Below, one piece after another: positions 24,237 through 34,687 of a DNA stretch of 64,000 nucleotides. The DNA lies in assembly GCA_003254925.1 (NCBI GenBank), contig QANZ01047971.1, forward strand, positions 124,001-188,000, in the 5' to 3' direction. The notes under the pieces were generated by a model, which was not told where the DNA came from, ran no database searches, and saw nothing but the letters and a program-made list of their open reading frames with translations. Every line of letters begins with the position of its first letter. The first letter of the stretch is position 1. Both the position numbers and the translations under genes were made by a program. The DNA is from Chamaecrista fasciculata (taxonomy: Eukaryota; Streptophyta; Magnoliopsida; Fabales; Fabaceae).

Positions 24237-24682
24237 CAAAACCTCTATTATAAAAATCGGACCGAACCACTGGCCGGTTCGCGGTTCAAGCTGAGAACCG
24301 GTCAAGAACCGAGAAAACTGTCTTGAACCGGCCGATTTTGAGGTTGAACCGGTTCAGTTATTTTTTAATTTTTTTTTTTACTTTTTCTTGATTAAAATGA
24401 TGTTATCTTAAAGAAATTTGTTTCTTATTATGTTTAGACTCAAAATAATACGTTATTTAATAGTTTTTACTTCAAAATTTGATTTTTTATCCTCCTAATT
24501 AATCACTTTCTTACTCAATCCAGCTTAAATTTAAAGAGTTTATTATATATTTTTATTATATTAAACTAAATATATTATTTTTTATTTATTTAATTATTAA
24601 CGGTCCGACCCTGGTTGAACCATTGAACCTTGAACCGCTGCTTCGACCGGTTCAATGACCGATCCGGTTTTAATAACCTTGA
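24237..24682. mobile_element. MITE with ggttattaaaaccgg-type termini
   Basis: About 445 bp. The left TATTATAAAAATCGGACCG pairs with the complement of the right CCGGTTTTAATAACC. The interior is a series of 'gaaccggt' blocks around an AT-rich middle. Possible imperfect flanking duplication (ATCAAAACC and ATCAAAAAC). Confidence 0.5.
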
Positions 24683-24792
24683 TCAAAAACTACTCGATAG
24701 AGAGACTAAATTATAGTCTTGCACTACGGTCCTGCACAATGGCGCAGACCCTCTTATTATGCATTGCGGCATACACCCTATGCATTAATTAG

Positions 24793-26025
24793 AGAAAAAA
24801 CTTATTTTTTGGTCCTTCAATTGTGACTGAGTCGATGATTTGGTCTCTGAATTGTGGGAAACTACAACTCAGTCCCTCAATTGTATACTTTCGAATACGT
24901 TTTGGTCCCTCAGGTGTGGTCCGTCAGTTATAGAGCTGTTAAGTGATGACGTGTCACTGTTAAGTGCTTAGGTGGCTGTTAAATGTTGAGTTGGCATCCA
25001 AATAATATATTCGTACTCATTTTTCATTATACACCTCATAAAAATAACTTATATGCAATATATTATAACATTTCAATATCAAAACACAAAAAAAAAACCA
25101 AGGGCCATTATGAAATTTTCACACTCTCCTCTTCTTCATCTTCTTCTTCAACTTCCCAGCCGTCATCGTCATCTCTTCACCAACAATTTGACTGGACCAT
25201 CACTCTGTTTTCCCTTTCCACTCTCCCCACTCTCCCTTTCCACTCACACATTTACAATTTTTTCACACTACCATCTTCTTCTTCTTCTTCTTTCACTCCG
25301 TGAAATGTTCGAATTCTCAGATCTTTCCGATGTCAACGACTCTGCCGCCATCGGCGACATCATCTCTCAAGCTCAAGACCCTTGCGTTTTGGAGCAAGTC
25401 TCTGCCATCAAATGCTCTGGCTTCATCGACTCTGCTCTCCCCACCGGTCTTGAATCTCGATTCCGCAAAAGGAGGTGAAGACGACGGCGAAACCTAAACA
25501 AAATCTGGATTCATCGGCATCATCATCACCGTCTCCTCCTCGAAAGATAGGTTGTTTCTTGTGCTCTACGAAGAAGGACTATTCGAAGAAGAAGAAGAAG
25601 AAGAAAAGTAAGGAGAACATTGGGCGTCGGAATCTGGGTGAAACGATGACGATGGAGGCTGAGAAGTTGAAGAAGAAGATGGAGAAGAGGATAGTGTGAA
25701 AATTTCATAATGGCCCTTGTTTTTTTTTTGTGTTTTGATATTGAAATGTTATAATATGTTGCATATAAGTCTTTTTTATGAGGTGTAAAATGAAAAATGA
25801 GTAGGAATATATTATTTGGATGTCAACTCAGCATTTAACTGCCACCTAAGCACTTAACAGTGACACGTCATCACTTAACAGCTCTATAACTGACAGATCA
25901 CACTTGAGGGACCAAAACGTAGACGGAAGTATACAATTGAGGGACTGAGTTGTAGTTTCCCACAATTCAGGGACCAAATCATCGACTCAGTCACAATTGA
26001 GGGACCAAAAAGTAGGTTTTCTCTT
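24793..26025. mobile_element. Pack-MULE-like element with captured gene
   Basis: Terminal inverted repeats of about 340 bp (24,793-25,135 and 25,687-26,025) are over 90% alike by eye. They begin AGAGAAAA and contain 'ttggtccctcaattgtgactg' type sequence. Between them is about 550 bp of GC-richer, gene-derived DNA (25,305-25,699). The flanks TTAATTAG and TTGATTAG look like an eroded target duplication. Confidence 0.72.
25305..25699 (+). pseudogene. Captured fragment of a conserved plant gene of unknown function
   Basis: An ATG at 25,305 opens MFEFSDLSDVNDSAAIGDII..., continues VLEQVSAIKCSGF and LPTGLESRFRK, and stops at 25,478. In the next frame from 25,475 the same protein seems to go on with KPKQNLDSSASSSPSPPRK, a Cys-x2-Cys (GCFLCSTKK) and a Lys tract, ending at 25,699. 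I recall this order (DLSDVNDSAA, LP.LESRFR, SPSPPRK..C..C..KK) from an uncharacterised plant protein family. The copy is frameshifted and truncated, hence a pseudogene carried by the transposon. Confidence 0.55.
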
Positions 26026-26120
26026 GATTAGAAGCATGTTTGTTTTATAATTTTATAGAAAATAAGGCAATCAAATAGGCCCTAATTGAATCACATTATA
26101 ATTTTGCTTCTTATTAAGCC

Positions 26121-26758
26121 GGCCCTAAAACATTTCCTTCGTGAGAGAAAACCCTCTCCGCCTTAAGAGTTTTTTTTAGTGAAACTTTGGGCCACCGCTG
26201 AGACAACGGTGACCCTCCCTCTGGTTATAAAGTTTTGTTGCGACGACGTTCTAGATCAGGACTCCCATAGCTGCGTTTTGTGGTGGTGAATCTGGACTAG
26301 GCATTCCACGATGGCTTCTGGCTTCCACAACGACTTCTTGTTTTGGTCTTGATTTTTGGGTGCTCTTCCATGGCGTCGTTTCGTTTTCTTATCTTATTAT
26401 TGCTGCTTTGAGTCTGTTTATGTCTTTTCTTAGAACAACCATTGGAATTGCCTACTGTTCTGTTTGGAAGGGTTTGTCTCTTTTAGATGACTTTATTTAT
26501 GTTTCCTGTTTTTTAGATGGTTACAGTTTTAGTTTGATTCTTAGATCTGCTAACTTGGCATTTGCTTATCTTGCCAATTTGTCTAAAACGAGGATGCGTC
26601 CTCTTGGATGGGTTGTAAACCCCCACGTTCGTCAGTTAATATCTTGTCTAAAGTTGATGTTTATGCTAGAGATGGATTATTTTTACTTTATTTTCGTTTG
26701 TATTGTGTTTGGCTTTGCCTTACTTTTGAATGAATTATCTTTCAGAAAAAAAAAATAA
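26121..26758 (+). mobile_element. Internally deleted LINE-like retroelement
   Basis: The 3' part has the T/G-rich, weakly coding tail typical of plant L1 3' UTRs, ending TTTCAGAAAAAAAAAATAA. The 5' part (about 26,140-26,340) has GC-rich LINE 5'-leader-like DNA with GAGAGAAAACCCTCT. The pol genes that should separate them are missing. Short flanking duplications TAAGCC (26,115-26,120, 26,759-26,764) fit. An open frame of 132 codons across the junction (26,360-26,758) has no recognisable domain. Confidence 0.42.
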
Positions 26759-26764
26759 TAAGCC

Positions 26765-28164
26765 CTGATTTTCTTGCATACATTTTTAATGTAATTAATT
26801 TAACCGATTAATTAGGTTGTGGACATTGAATCTAGTTCATTGATAATCCCGTTCAACTAGTATTATTGACTGAGAATCAATGAGCAGTTAGAGACAAAAA
26901 GAAGGAAAATGGGGAAATGGACACTTAACATTGGATTATTCTTGCTGCTTCCTATAATTTTGTCAAGAAATTCTACGTGTACAAGTGGATATATATAAAA
27001 TTAATTAATTATGGATTGAGATTTGAGGCTTGATCTTAATTATAATTAAAGTGAGAGTGAGTTGATTAGTAATTACCAAGTGTTTGATTCAAATTTAAGA
27101 TACCATATTAATTGGAAAATCAGAATGTTGAAAATATACATATATAGTAATTAAACAACTTGTAGTGGCCAATGAATACCCTTCAATCTCTTCATTATTT
27201 TTCACTGCTTATTATTCCCTTCTATTTTTTGTAAGATGCACAAATTAAAAGTTTGTTATTATTCCCTTCAATCTCTTCATATTATATTTGATTTCTTCAA
27301 AACGTAAAGTCAAGAGGTGAATGGTACAAAATAAACAAATTGCAAGCCAACTTAATTTTAAAAAAAAATACCTAAACTAATGTCATATTTTAGTGTTAAT
27401 GTCAACATGCAATGTGTGCATAACATCCATAACAAAATAGTAAAAAGAATAGTATTTAAATTCTCTCTTCATTTATAACTTTTCTTTCATGATGATATTC
27501 TTAAATTTATGATGTAACGACTCTCATTAGTGTGCTTAAAAAACACATAACATTCATTTTTTATAGTATTTTTCGTAGATTATAAGTTACATTTCTAACT
27601 CTCTTATATAAAGAAGACTGATTTATATATACAAGGTAAGTGTTTGAGATGATAATAAATAATAATGTGATTTGTGATTGAGCTTTTGAAAAACTACATC
27701 GAAGCATATATAGATTATAGTTATTGGAGAACTAATTAAGTTTTTTAAGTATTAATTTGTGTATCTCTTTTTTTTCCTCTTTATTATTTCTTCTTTCACA
27801 TTTTCTATTTGCGGTTTACATGTTTAAATTAATTTTGATGCTAAACAAACTTGTAAACACTTATATTATAGCTAATTATAACCAAAAACTTGTAAGATTC
27901 AATATTTCTTATATACTTCACCTAGATAGTTGTTCCTACTCGTGTTATGATTTTTTGTCTTCTTCTTCTTGTTAATATTTTTAAGAAAAAAATACAGCTA
28001 AGCACCTCAATTTTGTGAGGTGGCTTTATATTATTTTTTTAAAAAAATAATTCAATCCTATTAATTTATGCTTATATCGTTGAAAAATTATGGCTTGAGG
28101 AGTTATACTTGATAACCAGTCTCGCATATTATTATTTGTCTTCTAATTAAGTATATGATATGGA
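26765..28164. other. AT-rich intergenic DNA
   Basis: No gene, RNA gene or paired repeat recognised. Confidence 0.6.
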
Positions 28165-28173
28165 TTAATTTTA

Positions 28174-29171
28174 GGGTAAATTACACAAAAGGCCTTGTGG
28201 TTTGGCCCATTTACAAATAGGGTCCTTGTGGTTTAAAATGTGTCAAGTTGGAGCCCGTGGTTTCCTCTGTTAGCAAAAAGAGTCCTGAGGTATATTTTCG
28301 TCTAAAATTTAACGAAAATTTTGACTAAAATACTATTTTAACGGAAATTATGTGTTTGACTCCCTATTTGTATGAGAGAAGGACTTTGACAAAAAAAAAA
28401 GTTTCATAATAGTAAAGAAATTTCACCCTTAGCTTTGTATCAATACTCTAATATATGATTGCATAACTTCCTTTTTTTTCCTTTTCTTCTTGAATTTGAA
28501 AGAAACAAAATTAGAAGGGGATTATTATGCAATTTGAGCAAAATTGATTTTCTTTCAAGAACAACCACCGCCGTCGCTGCCGCTGCCACCGTCGCCTACA
28601 CAAGACGAAATGAAGAGAATGAAGTCGCCGATCCAGCCTCTTCTCTTGTCGATCCACCTTCTCCTCTTGTGCAATTGCTTCATCTTCTTCTGAACTCTCT
28701 GCAGATCCAGCCACTCTAGTGATGGAATGAAGTAGTCGATCTTGAAATTTGCAAAAATGACAGTAGCAATGATAGATAGCGGCGACGACAATGAACAATT
28801 TGCAAAAATGAAAGTTGAAGTTGTGAGAGTGAAGTTCTTTTTCTTTTTTTGAGAAGAAGTGGTGAATCAGTTAGAAGCGCTGCTTTGGAATGTAAAAGTT
28901 TTTATAGGGTAAAATTTCATTTATTATTATGAAACTTTTCTTTTTTTGTGTCAAAGTCCCTCATATAGGGAGTCAAAGGTATAAAAATTAATAGTTAGGG
29001 TCTTAAAATAGTATTTTAGCCAAAATTTCCGTCAAATTTTAGACGTAAATATACCTCATGACCCTTTTTGCTAACGGAGGAAACCACATGCCCCAATTTG
29101 ACACTTTTTAAATCACAGGAACCTTATCTGAAAATAGATCAAACCACAGAGCCCTTTTGTATAATTTATGC
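28174..29171. mobile_element. 998-bp non-autonomous MULE
   Basis: Inverted terminal arms of about 250 bp or more begin GGGTAAATTACACAAAAGG, close to the large MULE's GGGTAAATTACAAAATAGG. Flanking 9-bp duplications differ by one base: TTAATTTTA (28,165-28,173) and TTGATTTTA (29,172-29,180). The interior 28,550-28,860 is GC-richer (Cys-coding CCGCCGTCGCTGCCGCTGCC stretch) and may derive from a gene leader, but no protein is recognisable. Confidence 0.75.
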
Positions 29172-29362
29172 TTGATTTTATCTCCATAATGATATATACT
29201 CGATCTCTTTCACTAACTCACTATTAGTAGCTAGTTAATTTTGTTCCACTAGTAGACTTCACTTGAAACCTCGATAAGGGCCCTGTGTGTTCACTTTCTG
29301 AGTGTTCACTTTCATTTTCTGAGTGTTCACTTTCATTTTCTTTATATATATATATATATATA

Positions 29363-29542
29363 TCTTATATTATATGGCTCCACCCCTTTCTGATCGTCCA
29401 TGTTTAAAACTATAGTCTATGAAATTAAAAATAAGAGAAAATTTACTATTTGATCTCTCTTTCTTTACTAAGTTAACAATTTAGTCCCTTATTTATTTTA
29501 CATACATATTTGCGTGCCCGTTAGGACACGCAAAGCCCCTAG
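29363..29542 (+). mobile_element. 180-bp Helitron-like repeat, copy 2
   Basis: Same length and ends as 23,681-23,860; it differs at about seven sites by eye, one in the 3' hairpin stem. It lies in a (TA)n tract on both sides, again ending CTAG then TATATATA. Confidence 0.6.
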
Positions 29543-29770
29543 TATATATATATTATCTTAAGCATCAATAGAGGTGCTTCATATATCAAAGGTCACCTTA
29601 ATTATTTGAATCATTAAATTTGTGCAAGCACTCTACCAAATAAAAATCAAATAATAAGTTAGATAAGATGTGATCATATTTTTACTTATTTGACCAGTTG
29701 TAATTAATAATATATATCATTCTTACTATTTAATTAATAATTCAATCATATTTAATTAGTAATATAAATA

Positions 29771-29966
29771 AAATAACCTGAGAGATTTAATCAAGTGGTA
29801 GAGACTTGTTTACCAAATGTTAATGATTTGAATTCTAACTTTAGATATGGAACACTCTTAAATTCTCCTATCAATCGTCCTATTTATTGAGGTGTTTATA
29901 AGCCAGCGAGAAGATTAACAACTGTTGCTATAAATACCTTGAATAGCAATTAGTTATTAAAAAAAT
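29771..29966 (+). mobile_element. tRNA-derived SINE
   Basis: An A-box-like AATCAAGTGGTAGAGAC and B-box-like TGATTTGAATTCT lie in the first 70 bases; the 3' end is A-rich. Thirteen-base duplications AGTAATATAAATA flank it (29,758-29,770 and 29,967-29,979). Confidence 0.75.
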
Positions 29967-30448
29967 AGTAATATAAATAGGAAATGAGAAGTTACCAAAA
30001 TTATAAGGTTGGAAAATTTAGGGTTAATTGTTGGGTAGCTAGCTAGCTAGCTAATACTTTGCCTTCAGTGTTGAGTAGTGAATTAAAAATAAAATCCCCT
30101 AAGGTTGATAAGAAAGCATGTGCATGGACATTAGCACCTTATCGAAAAGTCGAATTCCCATTCGCCAAAGATAATTATTATATTGAAGTGGGAGAAAAAG
30201 TTGTATTCTTCATTCTCCTTCTGCCAATCATCCACAGACATGTTAGATTCTGCCACTAATAATCACAAGCAAAAATTGATAACCTTTGCACGATGTACAT
30301 CTTACCACAAATAAATTAAACAAGTTTTACGATATGCATGAATACATTTAGCAATTCAATATGTTTTATCACATATATACTTCCAAAAAACATTTAATAT
30401 TTTATGAAAACTAAAAAAAACACACAGCATTATTTGCAATAAATACTT

Positions 30449-30739
30449 GATCAAAGTGCACTTTTGGTCTCATAACTTTTAATCATGTGTAGAATTGATC
30501 CCATATAGTTTCATATTTTTTTTGTTGCAGATTTTGTTTTATATCTTTGTAAAAAGTTTCACTATTAGTTTTACAATATAAAACTTTTTGCAAAGATATG
30601 AGATCAATTTTATAACCTGACCAAAAGATATAAGACCCATTTTGCAACCTTACCCTAATATATGAGACTAAAAGTGTAACAAGAGACCAAATTGAGACCT
30701 CAACAAAAGATATGAGCAAAAGTGCACTTTGGCCCAAAT
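30449..30739. mobile_element. 291-bp foldback MULE
   Basis: Left CAAAGTGCACTTTTGGTC pairs with right AAAAGTGCACTTTGGCCC. Exact 9-bp duplications TAAATACTT flank it (30,440-30,448 and 30,740-30,748). It belongs to the same 'aagtgcacttttggtcc' group as 4,989-5,384. Located about 590 bp upstream of the BFT start codon. Confidence 0.78.
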
Positions 30740-31200
30740 TAAATACTTTATTTATTTTTTAAAGATAAAATGTCCTTCTGAATTATTTAGTTAATAAAAT
30801 AATTAACAGAAAAATATGCTTTATTTATTAATGAAATGTTTTGTGTAATAATTATGTCTTATGAGTATCATATTAATACATTGAAAGTCCTTGTTACTAA
30901 ATACATGGATGAATCTTTCAAAATAAATAAATACATGGATGAATGTACTTAAGTATAATATCAATAATATACAAAGAAGCTTCAAGCCAATATCATTCTC
31001 TCTTTGCGTGTTGGACTTTAACAATTTTATAGAAAAAGACAACCTCATTCATTGTTTTGCAACACGTGTCCTTGCCCTAAATAGACAAGCCCTTTTGGAA
31101 TCTTAATTTCTTTATGCTTCTAAGTTCTAATAACTCAAACCCTAGATAAAGCTAGCTAGCTGGCTACCCCATGAACTCTCCCCCTTTAATTTAAAACCCT

Positions 31201-31208
31201 TATAAATG
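31201..31208 (+). promoter_or_regulatory. BFT: Candidate TATA box of the BFT gene
   Basis: TATAAATG lies 127 bp upstream of the BFT start codon, a plausible distance with a leader of roughly 95 bases that includes a (TA)n run. Confidence 0.4.
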
Positions 31209-31327
31209 CCTTCAAATAACCCCACTTTCCCATTGTGCTCACATCTATACATTTTCTCATTCATATATATATATATATATGTATATACTTCTTCACACAC
31301 CTTCATATAATTCTTGATGTTATAACA

Positions 31328-32548
31328 ATGTCTAGGGTTACAGAACCACTTATAGTGGGAAGAGTGATAGGAGAAGTGATTGACACTTTCAACCCTAGTG
31401 TGAGGATGAATGTGACATACAATTCCAATGTTCAAGTTGCCAATGGCCATGAGCTAATGCCTTCTCTACTCATTTCCAAACCAAGAGTTGATATTGGTGG
31501 TGATGATATGAGGGCTGCTTATACTTTAGTAAGTTTCTTGTACTCATTTTTTTTTATAAGTACAATATAGTCTGATAGTATCTGATTCGATTTATACATA
31601 TTTTAATTAATTTATTTTTTTGTCGAATCAAATCAAAGACTGAAAATTTTACAAGAAACATTAATTATTACAATTGCTAGCCAACTCTTAGAAATTAAAC
31701 CTTTCTCTATACTTTTTCATTGTCCTATATACTGACATAAGGTATATATACTCTTTTGCTTCCACTTGTGTGTGGAAACTGAAGATTATGACTGACCCAG
31801 ATGCTCCAAGTCCTAGTGATCCATATCTAAGGGAACATCTTCACTGGTTAGTATTAATTCTCTCTCTCTTTCTCTCTCTATATCTATCTATCTATCTATA
31901 TATAGGATATTGTACACATTGTATTTCATTTTTATTGTATGATACATCATCTCAAAAGTCTCTCTAAATATGAGTTTGGACTGCAGGATGGTCACGGATA
32001 TTCCTGGTACCACAGATGCTTCCTTTGGTTAGTTTTCTCATACTTTAGTTGTTTTCTGAAAGATACACAAGTTAACAACTCAATCTTTAAAAGTCTAATT
32101 GACACGTTTTAACTCCTAACAATCATAAAACCAATATATTTTAATCTTTTTGTCCCTACAAGTTAGTCCCTAAAAGATGAACTTAAGAGACTGAGCTCTA
32201 TTGCCTCCATAATTTTCAAAGATTGAAGTGTGTAAACTAGACTTAATTTCAGAGACTAAGTTGTCAAGTTGTATATCTTTCAGAAAGTGAAATTAAGTAG
32301 TAGATGTATGATTTAATGATGGTGCAGGAAAAGAGATAGTGGGGTATGAGAGGCCAAAGCCAGTGATAGGAATCCACAGATATGTGTTCATATTGTTGAA
32401 ACAGATGAGAGGGAGACAAACAGTGAGAAGCCCAGATTCAAGAGATCATTTCAACACAAGGGCTTTCTCTCACCTCAATGCTTTAGGCTTGCCTGTTGCT
32501 GCTGTTTACTTCAATGCTCAGAGAGAGACTGCTGCCAGAAGAAGATAG
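31328..32548 (+). CDS. BFT: BFT, FT/TFL1-family (PEBP) flowering regulator
   Basis: Four exons: 31,328-31,528, 31,785-31,846, 31,987-32,027 and 32,328-32,548. The second and third are 62 and 41 bp, exactly the FT/TFL1 family sizes. The product is 174 residues, one phosphatidylethanolamine-binding fold, with the conserved [10 protein letters not shown] (71-80) and GIHRYVF motifs. [32 protein letters not shown] and [10 protein letters not shown] match BROTHER OF FT AND TFL1 better than TFL1 or CEN. His85 occupies the place of FT Tyr85, and Asp141 that of FT Gln140, so it is a TFL1-type repressor rather than a florigen. Family knowledge: such proteins bind the bZIP FD in the nucleus, directly or through 14-3-3, and delay flowering. 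ATG 31,328 matches the family start. No defects seen. Confidence 0.9.
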
Positions 32549-34687
32549 ATATATATATATAATTAATGCATCATCATCCCACATACACTACTAATTAAAA
32601 GTAAATCACCCCTGGAATATTGTTTTGGCCAAATAAAAAAATCACCCCTATTATATAATTATACTTAATTAATTACCATAGATGATATGGTCTTTACAGT
32701 TTTAGGGATACAATAATTAATAAATATACCTTTATGTACCTTTCTCTCATCAATAACTTATTCTCTTGGTTCCAAAGGGTAGGGAAATTCTTCTTCATGT
32801 ACCTTTTTTGTACTGATCATTATTGGGCATGGCAGGTTGTGGACCTAACAGTTTTATAATCTATTTTTCGATTTTTAAATTTGTTCTAAAACTACAACTT
32901 AATCCCCAAAAAAGTTGATATTGATAATATATTATTTAGTCTCTAATCTTCTTACAAAGATTGACTATTTAATCCTTGAAATTTATCCGTACCTATTAAA
33001 TAGTTAATATTTGTAAAAAAAAGAAAGAAAGTTCAGGACTAAAAAGTATATTTCTACTAATAAAAAAATAAATTGTACTTTCGAGGTAAATTTAAAGATT
33101 AAAAAGTAATTTTTTTTTTATTTTTTATATGAAAGGACGCAAACTAGTGAACTAGGGCTGCTTAGCCTGTTTGTCTTTTCAATGAGATAGATATATAAAA
33201 AGCTCATTAAATCCAGTGAATCTCATCATATTTGAGCCTTCAGTTGAAGAATTTTCATTGGGTCGTTCGTTATACAACGTGGTACATTATGTGTAATGAG
33301 GTTTCCAAGACAGTGAGAACAAAAGAAATATTGCTTTTATGCATATCTACAGTTACATTCTTTCATTCCAGTACCACTCAAGCGCCTTCACCTTCAAATT
33401 GAGCTCAAAATAAGGTTACTTTCAAAAGAAAAGAAACTTTTCAGGGAAGAAGTTTAGATGAGTTGAGTAAGTTCACCGATACCAACCAGAACCGGTCTCT
33501 AGACTCAATGAGCACTAAAAAAAGATACTTACAAATTGTCCATCAATAAAATCCTTATATTGACAATGAGACCTAAACTTGAGATATTATTTTTAAGTTG
33601 GGCAACACTTTGAAAAGCCCTGTTGCCAAAGCTATTCACTTTTTCTTCACAAAATTTACACGTCTTCCAATATACTTAATTTAAAGAAAATAAAAATAAA
33701 AATAGAATAAGATGACAGAGGAGAGAATGAAGAAACAAAAAATTCAATTGCTCCGGCCACCGTTATTTCTATAGCATTACCCTCGTAAGTTATAAACCAA
33801 CCCCTTATCTTGATGACAAGGAAAAGATATTATGACTGTAGTTATTATATCATATCACATGGATCTATCACACACATTGCATTTAACAAATAATTTGAAA
33901 GTGAGATAGTATTGGCCTAGCATTTCAGGTTATCCAAATAGGGGTTGAGGAAAAGAAAGAAAGACAATTGAATGCCTTCAAGATTTTCAAGGGCTTCTGT
34001 TAAGGTGTTCATCCCCCACAATTCTCTTGAAGGAGAGATCCCTGAATTGTATATTCTATGCAATGTCATCAATATCATAGTTTAATTGTACACAAAAGGC
34101 ATATGCGCACAAATCAGATGTAAAACTAACATCAATTCTCATGAAAGTGATTCTTACAGAATAAAATGAACAATTTTCACATAGACAACATCATGATACA
34201 AAGCAGATGCTGGTGAAAATTAATTCTAACCAGAGAAAATGCAGGTATCTTCATGGTACAAAGCAGAGGACAAGTTCCCTCAAATTCAAGAATCAAGACT
34301 ACCATAATTAATGACGAGCCTCTCAAGTCCCCAAATTTGCTCTTTCTATACCTTTGAAATTCAAGACAAACATAATGTACATCATAATCTGCCATTCTGA
34401 TACATATGCTCAAGAAAAAAATAAAATTAAAAAGCAGGCATTTTTCTTCACTAAAAAAGCACTACTTTTCCTCATGAAATGTAACAGAAATCAATTACAT
34501 TCTAAAAGTACAAATTTTACAACCCCTCCAGATAAGTGGACATCCAGAAGGTGTTCAGGATGCAAATAAATATTATATAATAAAGAAACAGACTTCTATT
34601 TATCACCCGGCGTCAGTGCAGAAAAACAGATGCATACCCCGTAATTATATCCACAATATAAAAATGGCCATGAAACCACCAAATGGG
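32549..34687. other. Intergenic DNA between convergent BFT and XBAT33
   Basis: The first few hundred bases should hold the BFT 3' UTR and about 34,170-34,687 the XBAT33 3' UTR. Nothing else gene-like is seen between. Confidence 0.55.

Noticed and set aside
26360-26758. 132-codon open frame with hydrophobic segments, superficially a small membrane protein
   Set aside because: It spans the T/G-rich LINE-like 3' tail and runs into the A-rich end. T-rich DNA gives hydrophobic translations, and no conserved motif is seen.
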